From: Tenrec ecaudatus
Lineage: Eukaryota > Chordata > Mammalia > Afrosoricida > Tenrecidae
Length of the DNA stretch: 64,000 nucleotides
Direction of reading: 5' to 3'
NCBI RefSeq assembly: GCF_050624435.1
Contig: NC_134536.1
Coordinates: 127,372,758-127,436,757, forward strand
The stretch's first letter is position 1, and every line of letters starts with the position of its first letter. The position numbers and the translations under genes are program-made. The notes under the pieces are model-generated. The model ran no database searches, was not told the origin of the DNA, and saw only the letters and a list, made by a program, of their open reading frames with translations. Positions 1-10,828 of this stretch are shown one piece after another.

Positions 1-319
1 AGGGAAGGAGTTGCTGATAGCAATGCTGAATATCTAACCCCATTGGAGGGGAATGAATAACAGAATTTGAGGTAAATTAATACATTGTATGGTATAAGAT
101 ACGGCAAAAAATAATAATATATAATATAATAATAAGGGTTCTGGGGGTAGGGTAGAGGAGGGAGGGGGAAAGGGGAGCTGGTATCAAAGAGTTCAAGAAG
201 AAAGAAAATGTTTGAAACTGATTGTGATAGCAATTGTAAAATTAAGCTTGATCGAACTGAATCATGGGTTGTTATAATATCTGTAAGAGTTCCCAATAAA
301 ATTATTAATTTTTTTTAAA
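1..319 (+). repeat. R1 (L1-type) retroposon 3' end, old copy
   Basis: This is a degenerate copy of the window's commonest long repeat, called R1. It keeps the family's landmarks in order: a TATGGTATAAGATA block, an A/T-rich stretch, a G-rich stretch, 'GAGCTGGTATCAAAGAG', and a terminal AATAAAATTATT with a T-rich tail. There is no open frame. The left end is cut by the window edge, so the 5' limit is unknown. It abuts the 3' half of a SINE, so it may have landed in one. Confidence 0.6.
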
Positions 320-414
320 GAGTTACAGTCTCGGAAACCCAAAGGACAGCCCTCCCCTGTCCTTTAGAATCGCTATCAGTCAAAATGGACTGGGTGACAG
401 GGAGTTTGGTTTGG
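320..414 (+). repeat. AfroSINE 3' half
   Basis: The stretch runs AGTTACAGTCTCGGAAACCC, then the 'CCTGTCCTTTAGAATCGCTAT' region, then TCAGTCAAAATGGACTGGG and GAGTTTGG. That is the usual order of the 3' half of the tRNA-related afrotherian SINE. The 5' tRNA-like half is missing. Confidence 0.7.
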
Positions 415-427
415 GTGAAAACTGGGT

Positions 428-612
428 GTCAGGAGCCCAAGCTGAACAGTGGTCAGACTCTCGGCTGCTAAGCAGATCAGCGGTTGACACTGACCTCGGC
501 CCGCAGAAAGACGCAGCAATGCGCTCCCATGAAGATTACAACCTTGAAGACTCGATGGGGCAATTCTCCTCTGTCCTAGAGGCGCATTGTGAGCTGGGAG
601 CGGCCTGACAGC
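428..612 (+). repeat. AfroSINE, degenerate
   Basis: A diverged full-length SINE. 'GGCTGCTAAGCAGATCAGCGG' corresponds to the tRNA-like 'ggctgctaac..caaggtcagcagtt' segment. 'GGGGCAATTCTCCTCTGTCCT' corresponds to the central 'ggggcagttctaccctgtcct' segment. The approximate edges come from those landmarks. Confidence 0.6.
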
Positions 613-904
613 AGCTGGCCCGCTGACCTGACTGAGCACTCTGCAGCAAATCATCGGCAGTTAGGACCCACCAGCCACTCCATGCGAGGGACGCTGTGGC
701 AAAGCTACTTCTGGGAAGATTGCAGTCTTCCTCGGGGTCCACGGTTGGCCTCTCCCCATCTGAGCAGGGAGAAGAGGAGAAAGCCAAGGACTCAAGGAAG
801 CTTGACGGATGGACCACCCAAGCCCCGCCTTCACTCACCTGCGGCCAGGAGAGCCCGGGGGTCCCTGGCTCCCACTACTGACGGCTCTCGCCAGGCTCTT
901 GATA

Positions 905-1388
905 GATGATCCTGGACAGAGTGGGAGAAAAAGGTAGAAGAAAACTGGAAATCCTGGAAAAGGACCAAACGGACCAAGAGAGTAATGGACTCTCCAAGGC
1001 CATGTCCCTCAGACGCTCTTCAAACCTGGAACTGACCTTTCAGTCAACCAATCGACAGGCCCATAGGTGGACCCCGTGAGAACCACCTGTTCCCTGTAGA
1101 AGCACAGGGGGGACTGATACAAGGGCTTGTGGGGGAGTGGGGGAGTGGGGGAGTCGGGGAGGGCTAGGGAGGGGGAGGGGGAGGGGCAGCAGACTAGGAA
1201 TCTGGGAGGGGGCAGGGAGCACTAGAACTGATGGCGATGACAACTCATTTCAAAAATTATCTAAACATCCAAAAAAGGAAAGTGTTCTAAAATCAATTGA
1301 GATAACGATTGTACAATTCTTTTTGATATGACTGAACGATGGACTCATATGATATGTGAATTATGTGCCAATAATACTGTTTAAAAAA
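905..1388 (+). repeat. Unclassified retroposon 3' end
   Basis: The block starts near 'GGACAGAGTGGGAGAAAAAGG', passes through a G-rich tract at 1130-1180, and ends with an A/T-rich segment, 'AATAATACTGTTT' and an A/G run. The layout resembles a retroposed 3' UTR. No coding frame is preserved and I cannot name the family. The 292 bases just before it (613-904) hold nothing I recognise. Confidence 0.35.
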
Positions 1389-1613
1389 GGGGGGGGGACA
1401 CTCTCCTCACAGCAGTCAGCCTGTGGAGGCCAACAGGGATACATGCGCCCACAGGCAAAGCTCGGAAAGCAGGAAGGGGTGGGCGGCAGGGAGTGATGGT
1501 AGGACATAGAGGGCATTCCGACTAATGTCGCAAAACAAAGACACACCCGTTGTCGCATGTGAAACTATGAAATGTTGACTGTGGATGTACTCTATAGACT
1601 TTTACCCAAATCT

Positions 1614-1616
<3 letters not shown>

Positions 1617-1697
<81 letters not shown>
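1617..1697. repeat. (CT)n(CA)n compound microsatellite
   Basis: About 20 CT units pass directly into about 20 CA units with no interruption, which implies a recent and probably length-polymorphic tract. Confidence 0.97.
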
Positions 1698-1699
<2 letters not shown>

Positions 1700-2255
1700 C
1701 AGCCTAGGAAACACTCTGGGGACATTCTACTCTGCCTTCCAGGTCATTGTGAGTCATTGCTGATTCAACAGAACACAGCAAGCAGGATGTTACCATCCTT
1801 GCTCTGTCCGCGACAAAGACGGGACTGTGCTGAACCGGACAGTCGGGTGCTCAATTCCCACAGAGACGTTCTATGCAGTATTGTCTACAACCACAGAAAA
1901 TCGGGCCACAATCTAAATATCAACCAGCTGGGATATATGCAAACGAAGAAGAGGAGGGCAAAGGAGAAGGAAAAGGGAAGGAGGGGATGACAGAAGAGCT
2001 GCTGTGGGGCCATTTATGGAGAGAGAAAGACATTCACACATACGTGCTTGCACATGAATGGAAAAACCTAGAAGGATGTAACCGAAAGTGCTCCTGACAG
2101 CTAACTGAGAGGGCAGACAGACACGAATTAGGGCACGGGAAGAGGTTTTCACTGTCTAAATATTATTTTGCATTTCAAACTTTCTCAGTATCGTTTCACA
2201 TCGGGGAAAAAAAGAAACATGCTGCATCAGGGTGAGGCACCTTTATTTATACCGT
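1698..2255. other. No recognised feature
   Basis: No repeat family, splice-bounded coding segment or RNA gene was recognised. Short open frames here are not supported. Confidence 0.5.
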
Positions 2256-2459
2256 CAAGGAGCCCTGGAGACACGGTGGTTGAGCAACAGTGGCTAACGG
2301 AAATGTCAGCAGTTCAAACCCACCAGCTGCTCCTGGGAAGAAAGGTGAGCCCGGCGACTGCTGTAAAGCGCTGCAGCCTTGAAAACTCTATGGGGCAGCT
2401 CTACTCTGTGCTGTAGGGCGGTCATGCATTGGAATGGACTCAGTGGCAATGGGTTTGGT
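2256..2459 (+). repeat. AfroSINE
   Basis: Full-length layout: AAGGAGCCCTGGAGACACGG at the 5' end, then 'GTCAGCAGTTCAAACCCACC' (the B-box-like part), then 'ATGGGGCAGCTCTACTCTGT', then 'GACTCAGTGGCAATGGGTTTG' at the 3' end. The 595 bases that follow (2460-3054) hold nothing I recognise. Confidence 0.85.
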
Positions 2460-3054
2460 ATTTCTGAGTATTCTGGTTATTGGGAAGTGGAAGTAATGGC
2501 ACCAGTGACTTGGTCCCGCTTGTCCATTGTCAGCCGTGTGGACTCGTCTCAAGTCCAAGGATGGAGAAGTCCAGAAAGGTACCCTCTCTGTCTCTAAGGG
2601 AGGGGACAAATGTGGCCCACAGAAATCCATCCTTCCAGGCCCTTTTCCCAGTTACTTTTACAGGTTTCATTCATGTAGTGTTGCTGGGTGAAATACAGTT
2701 ATTACATGGGACATTCTTCTACTTAAAAAAAAAATCACTCTCTGAAATTCAAATTAATTAGATTGCCCTGCTTAGATTTCTGTTGGTTTTGCTGTTGGTG
2801 TTGTTTGCATGTTGCTAACCTGGTGAATCAAGTCTCAGAACCACCTTAATGAGCGGGCAGCAAAGATCTCGTTCTCCTGGCCCAGCCAAGAGGAAGGGAG
2901 GTGAGGCCCAGCCTGTTTTATTGTGTCCATGCCCCCAAGGCAGGGACAGGGTCTCAAGTTTTCCGATTCCCAAGCTTTCTTCCCTGTCAGGGGAAGCCAG
3001 CCCCTAACACATCATTACACATCCAGTAGGCACAATTGTACAGCGATAATAAAT

Positions 3055-3605
3055 AAAGATCATAATAAAGTGGTAGAGAGCATGAGAGATAGAAGAGAAG
3101 TATTGAAATAAATGGAGTCAGACACGATTCATGGTAGCATGCTCACCTCAGCCCCGCTTGGTGGTCCACGCGAAGGGAGAGAGAGAGTTTAATGCTAGCC
3201 CAGGCTTTTTATATTCTCTGGGGACATGCAAGCCCCCTAATTGCAGGTCAGGACATACATCACAGGAAGGGGTTGTGCTATAGGTAGTACAGCAATGCAA
3301 GGGGGTGGTCTAGGGAAATACATGCAATAGAAAGAGGAGGGATTAGGGATATACATGTGACAAGATGGGCGGATCCTAGATACAGGATGGCAGCCTAAAC
3401 TTGGATGTCACAGATCTGTTTGGCCTGTTCCCTGGCTCAACTGATAGAGACCATTAATCCATTGTCTCTAACAGCAGGGAGCAGACCCACCCCTGTGGTG
3501 TGGGGAGACTGCAGTCTGGCAGGGACTGCCTTCAGGGAAGATGCCTGTGAGCATCTGACCTCCCCCCCCTCCCCCACTTCCCTTTCCCCTACACCAATCA
3601 TTCCC
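3055..3605 (-). mobile_element. Probable endogenous-retrovirus LTR (solo), minus strand
   Basis: Read on the minus strand, the block has a promoter-like AATATAAAAAG box near 3210. About 20 bases downstream is an ATTAAA poly(A)-type signal, then a C/T-rich stretch and a short downstream tail. The plus-right part would be U3. This TATA, then polyadenylation signal, then pyrimidine-rich order is the ground plan of an LTR. No gag, pol or env coding is adjacent, so it looks like a solo LTR. Both ends are approximate and no target duplication was found. It could be another promoter-bearing repeat. Confidence 0.5.
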
Positions 3606-4151
3606 AATGGGCCAGCTAGTTTAAAAAATTTTTAATGAGACTGAAGAGAACGGTGTGCCCCAGCCCGATGCTTCCTCAGGAAGATGTGCTTGCATGGGGT
3701 GTCTGGACCGCTGTGCACTTTCCACCTTGTGCACGTTTATATTGCTCCACTTGCTCTCCTCGCTCATGCACTGCTTCTGTGATTTAAAAGTAGGAAAAGA
3801 AATAAGCATTCCGTGCGGAGGGAGGTTAGCTGGGAGAGCGGGGTCCAACATAAGGAAATGAGCTAAGCTAAGAATTTTTAACGTCTGTTCTAGACCATGC
3901 TCACATACCCAGAAGCCTGTTGCAAAGAAACCATCAGTGAGGCAGACAAAGATGCCCTTGTGTGCGGCCTGTACAAGCCCTGCTTTCAAAGAAGACTGAA
4001 AGGCATGGGAACATGCTTGCGATGTTCAAAAGGAAAGGACACGTAGCTGAGGGCTTCACCCCAGCGTAAATGTGTGCACATGATAAGATCTGGGAGAAAC
4101 TGCAAGAAAATGTGACTGTCCTAGGGGAGAGATGATTGTGGTTAATATTTG
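3606..4151. other. No recognised feature
   Basis: Non-coding by appearance. I recognise no repeat family here. Confidence 0.5.
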
Positions 4152-4655
4152 TGTTAGTCTGGGTTGACTAGAGAAATAAATTCATAGATAGGCATATGTG
4201 CATAAGAAAGATATATATATATATACAAGAGCAAGTGAATATTGAGAAAACATCCCAGCCCAGTCCAGATCAAGTCCATAAGTCCGATATTAGCTCATAT
4301 GTCCGATACCCATGTATAGAGTCCTCTTCAGACTCACGAAACACACGCAATGACGCCGAATGCAGGAAGATGCCAGTGGGTGGAAAGTCTTGTGGATCTA
4401 GTGGCGTTGCAAGCATCTCAGTGCTGGCAGGGGTCTCCCCGTGGATCCTCCAGCTCCAGGGCTCTAGCATAGCTCCATGTGTCTTGTCATCAGGAATACA
4501 AAGCAAAGAGTGTTTGTCCCGCCTCCAGCGGGGAAGACAGAAGTTCTCAGAATCCTCAGGAAAAGGCGATGGCCACAGAGAGGCCTCATTGGCTCTGACC
4601 TGATTGACAGGCTAGACTACCCCTTCACAAGTTGACAGGAGATTATGTAACTGCC
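4152..4655 (-). repeat. LTR-like element, family B
   Basis: The block begins TGTGTTAGTCTGGGTTGAC and ends ATTATGTAACTGCCACA, so it has TG...CA-type ends. Its reverse complement matches the element at 54164-54690 along its length. Shared landmarks include the phrases for 'agtccataagtccgatatta', 'cagactcacgaaacacacgcaatg' and 'gtggatctagtggc'. The matching copy carries a polyadenylation-like ATTAAAG, which sets the sense strand as minus here. No coding is present. Confidence 0.6.
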
Positions 4656-5297
4656 ACAATAGTTTCTTCAATTTCTGTAGTTTCCAAATGGACTCGCATA
4701 CTGCATGTTGCTTTTAAATGAAAATGATGGCGCTTGAGTCCCACAGATTCTCGGAAGGCTGTGAATCCCAGAAGTTATGATTCTGAAGCATTTAGGATTC
4801 CTCGAAGGCTGCAGGACGTCAGTCCTTTCTGACGGACAGTTGTGCACCTCTGCACGATGCTCTCCGCCTGAGTCATTTTGCCTCTGCAGGGAAGAGACAG
4901 CGGGGCTCAAGCCAGGAAGAGCACCTCACACGCAAATGCCCAGTGTCACGTGACTTCCTTGGATTTGGAAGCCAACCCAGCTCTGCGGCTCTGCGGAACC
5001 CATCTTGCAAATGAGATGGAAAGCCGAGCCTTGGCGACGGCCAAACCCACGCACGCATCTAACCATTTGTCACTGGCAGCACAGTTATAGCCAAACAGGT
5101 GGCAGGGCCAGGTGTAATGGAGTCAGACTTGTATCTACCAGGTGACAAGGTAGCAAAAACATTTTGCACTTCCTTCTGCCACGAGACTGCCATTTGGGAA
5201 TTTCGAGTGCAGAAGTCTCTTATGCCGTCCAACAAGAGAGACACTGTAACACAGTCCAACCTAGTCAGTGAGTAGGCCATAGGTCCACTTCTGAAGA
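4656..5297. other. No recognised feature
   Basis: No repeat or gene was recognised. Confidence 0.45.
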
Positions 5298-5458
5298 CCC
5301 CTAGTGGCACTCATGAGTAAGCACTGGGCTGCTAACGTCCAGGTCAGTGGTTCAAACCCACCAACTGCTCAGAGGGAGGCTCTCTGCTCCTGTGAAGATG
5401 TAAAGCCTCAGAACCCCTGCATAGGGTCGTTATGAGTCAGAATCAGCTCCAGGGAAGC
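5298..5458 (+). repeat. AfroSINE
   Basis: Landmarks are 'CCCTAGTGGCACTC', 'GGGCTGCTAACGTCCAGGTC', 'AGTGGTTCAAACCCACCAAC' and 'GGGTCGTTATGAGTCAGAATC'. The central part is shortened. Confidence 0.85.
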
Positions 5459-5587
5459 GGGGGCGGGGGGGCGATAATTACATTTCCTAGAGTTGCTTCC
5501 AAGGACAAAAATGTATCATCTCACAGTTCTAGAAGTGAGGAATCTACAACATGGAACTAACTAGAATAGGCAAATGTTTGAGTCTGA

Positions 5588-5798
5588 CCCAAAAAAACCA
5601 CTCGCACATCGAGTGCCTTCCAACTCTTAGCAACCTTAAGGGACAGAGTAGAACTGCCCCCCATGAATTTCCCAGCCTAAATCGTTAAAGGAGTAGAAAG
5701 CTTCACCGTTCTCTCACAGAGTGACTGGTGGTTTTGAACTGCTGATCTTGCAGTTAGCAGCCCAACGAGTGAGTACCGCACTACGCCACACGGACTCC
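5588..5798 (-). repeat. AfroSINE, reverse orientation
   Basis: Reverse-complement landmarks include 'TTCCAACTCTTAGCAACC', 'ACTGGTGGTTTTGAACTGCTG' and 'GCAGTTAGCAGCCCAACGAG', ending in 'ACGCCACACGGACTCC'. Confidence 0.85.
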
Positions 5799-5920
5799 GT
5801 GTGCAAGTACAGAGACCAAAACGTATTCTGGGAGTGGGGGTGGGAGAGAAGGAGAAGTGGAGAGTCGTGGTTTAAAACCTGCTGACATCCAGCCTATTCC
5901 GGCTTACAGCGACTAGTGGA

Positions 5921-6085
5921 TAGAGGAGTCTTGGTGGTGTAGTACTTACCCACTGGGTTGCTAAACACAAGATCAGCAGTTCAAAACCATCAGCAACTCC
6001 TCTAGAGAAAGCCATGACTTTCTACTCCCATAAGAGTGGCAGTCTCAGAACCTCACGGGGCAGTCCTCCCTGGTCCTTGACGGGA
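5921..6085 (+). repeat. AfroSINE
   Basis: Landmarks are 'GAGTCTTGGTGGTGTAGTAC', 'AAGATCAGCAGTTCAAAACC', 'GACTTTCTACTCCCATAAGA' and 'ACGGGGCAGTCCTCCCTGGTC'. The 3' end is cut off where the next, opposite-facing fragment starts. Confidence 0.85.
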
Positions 6086-6089
6086 GCAC

Positions 6090-6183
6090 ACAATCTCACC
6101 GGTCTTGCAGGCGGCGGGTGGGTTCGAGCTTCTGACCTTTGGCTTGGTAGCACCGTACTTAGCCCACTGCATTGCCAGGCTTC
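6090..6183 (-). repeat. AfroSINE 5' fragment, reverse orientation
   Basis: 'GGTGGGTTCGAGCTTCTGACC' and 'TTAGCCCACTGCATTGCCAGG' match the complement of the tRNA-like 5' half. It forms a head-to-head pair with the preceding plus-strand SINE. The following 340 bases (6184-6526) hold nothing I recognise. Confidence 0.65.
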
Positions 6184-6526
6184 CAAGTTATTGCTGAAGA
6201 GACCGGGAATTTCAAGGAAGGCTGATGACATTTGCAAAGTTTAGTCCTGAGGCTCGGTGCGGCGAACAAATTCATGTCCCAGAATGGTGTGTGAGACCCA
6301 AAAAATGTTGAAATGTAAATGTTTATAGCTAAAACGTTCATAGAAAAAAACCCAACAACATTAAAGATCATAGAATGTTCCCACAAGCTTTTTGAAACCT
6401 ATGTCTGTGTATTTTGTAACCATAATAATCTTTTTTTTAAGTCTAAGATGTGATTGACCCCACAAACTGACAGCTGGTGAGCCACGGAAAATGGGCAATC
6501 CGGAAGAGCGTGCCGACTCCTGACCC

Positions 6527-6655
6527 CTTTGCTGCTGCTGTTGTTGCTCTTGTTGTTGTTGCTGCTGCTGTTGTTGTTGTTATTGTTGTTGCTGCTGTTG
6601 TTGTTATTGTTGTTGTTGGCGTCGTCGTTGTTGTTGCTGCTGCTGCTGCTGTTAG
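6527..6655. repeat. (TTG/CTG)n triplet repeat, tail of an RTE element
   Basis: Imperfect TTG/CTG triplets span about 128 bp, with GTC and TTA interruptions. The tract directly abuts the 3' end of an RTE/BovB relic on the minus strand, so its minus-strand reading (CAA/CAG) is best explained as that element's simple-repeat tail after expansion. Long leucine, valine or asparagine open frames across it are by-products of the triplets. Confidence 0.9.
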
Positions 6656-6925
6656 GTGCAGTCGGGTTGGTGCCCACCCATGGCGGCCCTGTGTACAAGA
6701 GAAAGCCATGCTGCCCGGCCCTACACCTCGGGCACACCGCACGTCCACGGGTTCTTATGTCGGAGCGCCGGTGGCAGCCACAGTGTGGATCCATCAGGTC
6801 AAGGACCTTCCTTCCACTTTTGCGCTGCCCCTCTACTCTACCAAGCACGGCGCCCTTCTCCAGCGACCGGTCTCTCCTCCCTTGTCCCTACATGGACAAC
6901 GTGTCCAAAACAGTGGCTTTGGGAC
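6656..6925 (-). mobile_element. RTE/BovB-type LINE, 3' end relic
   Basis: The segment runs from 'GTGCAGTCGGGTTGGTGCCC' through 'GGCGGCCCTGTGTACAAGAG' to 'TACCAAGCACGGCGCCC' and 'CAGCGACCGGTCTCTCC'. It aligns by eye with the copies at 10829-11352 and 18135-18817, which share 'tttaccaagcatgatgtcc' and 'agggactggtctctcctca'. It is the 3' part of the reverse-transcriptase ORF, decayed, in reverse orientation. Confidence 0.7.
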
Positions 6926-7620
6926 TCCAGAGTCTTCCTGAAAGGTCCTTGTGGCTAACGTCAGCCGTCGAGAAAGGGGGCTTCTTCCTGGGCCGCCTCG
7001 TCGAAAGCCTGGGGAGAAACTCATGGGGCAATTACATCAGCACAGGACGCCTTTGTTCTGAGCCGGGGCTGGTTTTCCCACAAGCAACTGAAATAAATTA
7101 GAGCGTTCTCAGCGAGGGCGGTTGAAAGCGGCACTCTTGGAGAAATCTCAGCAGCTGCTCTTTATTGGATTATAACTAGGAGCAAAACACCCCAAACCAC
7201 ACAATCGCCTGCAAGGGGGGGGCCAGAAATCAAATCAAATGCAACATTGTTGTCGACTCTGGAAAATGTTTCCCCAGGAAGCCCAGCCTGGGAACCTGGT
7301 CACTGTTCTCGGCCTCAGCTGCTCGGGGAGACAGAACTGGCTTCTTGGGGGTCACATACAGTTTGTCTACACGCAGGCAGCCAGAGCCACCGACAGACAG
7401 CCACACACAGGCAGGCTGGAGACAGGGGGCCCGGCGCCCAGTGCAGGCAGCCGCCAGAGGGATGCGCCCAGGCCCCAGGAGAAGGGCCTGTCTGCAGGGG
7501 CGGCTCCGCCCAAGAGCTACCCTTGGAATGGCTCCCGGTTTAAAAATAGGTAAGGTCAGCCTACCTTGGGAGTAAGCAAATCCCCCTGTGCCCTGGAAGC
7601 AGAGGTAAAACTCCTTCCCC
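6926..7620. other. No recognised feature
   Basis: Moderately GC-rich DNA with several overlapping short open frames in all frames and none with a family signature. I see no repeat or exon. Confidence 0.5.
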
Positions 7621-7621
7621 A

Positions 7622-7788
7622 GCACGCCTGTGGCATTGGACTGTTAACAGAAAGGTCAGCAGTTTGAAACCATGGGAGAAAGATGGGACAGTAAAGAGAG
7701 ACAGTCTCAGAAACTCACGGGGACAGTTCTACCCCGTCCCACAGGGTTGTTACGGGCTGGCCTTGACTTGATGGCAGTGGTTTTCTGG
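7622..7788 (+). repeat. AfroSINE, 5' truncated
   Basis: Landmarks are 'AGGTCAGCAGTTTGAAACC', 'GACAGTCTCAGAAACTCACG', 'ACAGTTCTACCCCGTCCCAC' and 'TTGACTTGATGGCAGTGG'. The next 554 bases (7789-8342) hold nothing recognised apart from a short G run. Confidence 0.85.
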
Positions 7789-8342
7789 CTGAAGGTCCGC
7801 CCTCGCTGGAGGAATGAATCCCGTTGTTGGTATCCAGTTCAGCAGATGGCTCTGGATGGAAAGGGATCAGATCTCTGGGTGGCTCTAACTCCAGTTCTGG
7901 AAGGTCAAGCACAAACACAAAAAATAACCCAAAACGCGCAGACTGCAAGCCAGGTACCGTACGGCGATCAGCCGCGGCTCCCGGGCCCTCTATGTGTGCC
8001 AGCGTAGGGCTGCGATCCCTGAGTGATGAGTTTATTCAGAAGGAGACCTCTGGACCTCTCTTCCAAGTGCCTCTGGAAGAGACACCCAGGACACCGCCCC
8101 TCGCAGTTCTCTGAGCCTTAGTTCTCTCTGCATAAAGGACGTCCTCCTATTTGTGCCTCATCTTTCCAGGACGGGAGGCAATGGGAAGCAAGAGAGACCA
8201 TAAGGTGCAACAGAACACACAGGGGGCAGAGATCAGACCCGTGGCCGTCTGCTGGGGCGGGGGGGGGGGCGCTTTCCAAGGGGCTGTTCGTCTTCTGTAT
8301 CTTGATGGGGAGCAGTTACTCGGTTCTGTGCCACGGTCCAGA

Positions 8343-8545
8343 TGAGCCCCGGTGCCGTAGCGGTTATCCATTAGGCTGCTAACTGCGAAGTCAGCAGTTG
8401 AAAACCACCAGGTGCTCCTCCGGGAAAGACGGGCTTTCTATTATACTGCAAAGAATGACAGTCTCCAAAACTCCCTGGGGCAGTTCTACCCTGTCCTATG
8501 GGGTGGCTGTGAGTCGGCTGCCTCAGCGGCAGGGAGTTGGGTGTG
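8343..8545 (+). repeat. AfroSINE, full length
   Basis: Landmarks are 'GAGCCCCGGTGCCGTAGCGG', 'TAGGCTGCTAACTGCGAAGTC', 'GGGCTTTCTATTATACTGC' and 'GGCAGTTCTACCCTGTCCTA', ending in 'GGCAGGGAGTTGGG'. Confidence 0.9.
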
Positions 8546-10198
8546 TCTGGGGTTTGCCATGAGTTGAGATGGACAGTGCCGGGCCTTTCCGATGCGTGTA
8601 GTCTGTGAAATGGAAATTGTACCCCAGTGCTTCCAGGGTCAAGTGCAGGGCAACTGCGAGCCCCTCGGGTCACAAAGGAGGCTTTATTTGTGTGCTGTGA
8701 GCAGGACACTCTCCAGTCAATAAAGCCTCACTTCGGCCTCGGATAGGAGATTATTTTGAAGTTCAGGTTCAATCGTTTCAGAAAACACATATGTTTGTGT
8801 CTCATTCAAGCTGGTTGGGTAGGTATTGAAGAAAAAAAAAACATTAGCTCAATTCAGAGTTCAGTCGAAAGCAATACTATTTGGCTTCAGGTTTGGGGTC
8901 AGTGAATCGGGGCCCTGTTTGCTTATGGAGGGAGGGGGCAAGGTTCAGTTCAGTTTCAGCTCTTGTTCAAACAGTCCAGCGTGGCATTTGGCCCCGGGGA
9001 CGTGGCTGCCGGGCCTCGTGTTCATTGCCCTTCCTGGTCAGTGTCAGTGGAGGGAATCTTTCCAGTGTCTTTCCTGTGTCTTCCCAAAGGAAAAATCAGA
9101 CCTTGAAGAGAAGGGGGAAATGCATTCTTTGGCCGTGTAACATCACACCTGAGCCCACACACAGGCTCCTGTGGGCCGGAGGCCAGAGGTGGTCCCCGGG
9201 ATGCTGCCCTCGCCAAGAGGAACAGTAAATAAATAGTCATGGCATGCGGGCAGTTTGTGTCCTGGCCACTGGGTGGATGGGGCTGTGCGCACACCCAGCC
9301 TGCACCAGCAGTGGGCAGCACATGCCAGGGCAGTGACCTAGTATGCACGGGCTTACCTGTGCGACAAGGCTGGGCCCTGTGCAGAGAGTGGCGCCTCTCC
9401 CTTACACCTACTTGTGAAGGCAGTAGCCGCCCAACTAGCACACACCTGCAGACGCCAAGAGTGGCCAGTTGGCATCTAGAGAAGTAGGTTACTCACTGCG
9501 TGACTTGCTGAGGCGTCTGTCTGCTGCCCAGTGGGCAGCTCTCGGAGGCAGGAACTGCCTGGCCGGAGCTTATCTCCGGGACAACAGCCCTGATGGGCAG
9601 AGTGCCCCACCTGGGGGGCTGCCCATGGACAGGAGCTGGGGGGAGAAATGAAGCTAGGCCGTGTGCTTGCTTCACTTTCCCACTTCTCGATCAGAGATGG
9701 ACACAATCCCCTGGTGAGTGTGGCAAGCCCACAGCGACTTCCCCAGGGACCTGCCATCCGCCCCCAACCCCAGTCCTCAGCTCCTCGGGCATCGGACCTA
9801 AAAGACACTTTCCATCAGTGTCTGGGCTCCGGAGGAGGTAGACAGAGTCACTGAAGCATCTTGGTGGTGTGATCTGACAACCCCACAAATGGTGTTTTCG
9901 ACCCACCCACCCCACCCCTACCCCGCCGGTCTGGCCAGAGGAACCACTGCGGTTGGCCCAGCATGCACCTCTCCATCCGTGCCTGTGCTCAGAGCACTTG
10001 GCTCACACCGGGCCCTGCCTCCTGATGCTGCTTCCCTCCGACCGCCAATCCCCTCAAGGAGTGTCTCAGGCAACCACCCCAGCACACGGCCGAGAGCTGG
10101 CTCCTAGTTCGTCCTCTCAGATTAGCCTGGGAACACAATTTCTTAGTTCAACGTCAGAGGCCACGCAGCAACCAGCAAAGGGCGGCTGGAAAGAACAC
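8546..10198. other. No recognised gene or repeat
   Basis: About 1.65 kb of apparently unique DNA. The short open frames overlap each other on both strands and have no family signature. A possible 5' SINE scrap lies near 9856-9905 ('GCATCTTGGTGGTGTGATC'), too short to call. Confidence 0.5.
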
Positions 10199-10350
10199 AG
10201 AATTCGGAGTCAGATGATTTAGATCGCAAGGTCAGCTCTCTCCTCCCCATCGGAGGGCTTGGGGTAGCTTGTTTGGCTTCATTGATCCTGTTTCTTCTTC
10301 TCTACAGCGGGGATGATATTACGATCACTGGTAGGGCTGACATGAGGACA
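10199..10350 (+). repeat. MIR
   Basis: The order 'TTCGGAGTCAGATGATTTAG', 'GTCAGCTCTCTCC', 'TTGGCTTCATTGATCCTGTTT', 'CTCTACAGCGGGGATGATATT' parallels the MIR core (gagtcagac..., ctcagtttcctcatctgtaaaatggggataat). It is old and diverged. The 311 bases after it (10351-10661) hold nothing I recognise. Confidence 0.65.
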
Positions 10351-10661
10351 TGCATGAAATTGATCGGTATCCAATTAGCAGGACCACTTCATCTTAGTTG
10401 GGCCAGGATGTTCCCAATTTCAGCACCAAAACTCTGCATCGCAGAAACCTTTCAGTCCCAGGGAAACCAGGAAGGTTGGTCATCCCATAACCAAATACAG
10501 GAAACCGATCCCTCTTCTCCCATCCCCCAGGGGATAAAAAACTCTGAGAATAAGACCATTGGTGTATCCCCCAATGATTACGCTGAGATTGCCTTTGCAA
10601 AATATTCCACAGAGGTCTTCTTTAAATTGATCAATGAAACCCCCTGCCTTGAATAGATTCC

Positions 10662-10816
10662 AATTCATAAAAACTCTATATAGGGTTTCTAAGGCTGCCA
10701 CTCTTTACAGCCACCTATACCCTCATCTTCCTCCTTCAAAGCCCGGGGGTGGGATTGAACCGAGGACCTTGTGGTTAGCACTCCAGCACTTACTGGACAG
10801 AGCCACCAGGGCTCCC
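10662..10816 (-). repeat. AfroSINE, reverse orientation
   Basis: Landmarks are 'AATTCATAAAAACTCTATA', 'CTCATCTTCCTCC', 'CTTGTGGTTAGCACTCCAGC' and 'AGAGCCACCAGGGCTCCC', where the last is the complement of the SINE 5' end. Confidence 0.85.
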
Positions 10817-10828
10817 TAACCCAAATAA

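Noticed and set aside
6529-7101. Long open frame beginning with about 30 leucines
   Set aside because: The frame is opened by the TTG/CTG triplet tract. All frames of such a tract stay open and give poly-Leu, poly-Val, poly-Asn or poly-Thr. The tail of the frame is antisense RTE.
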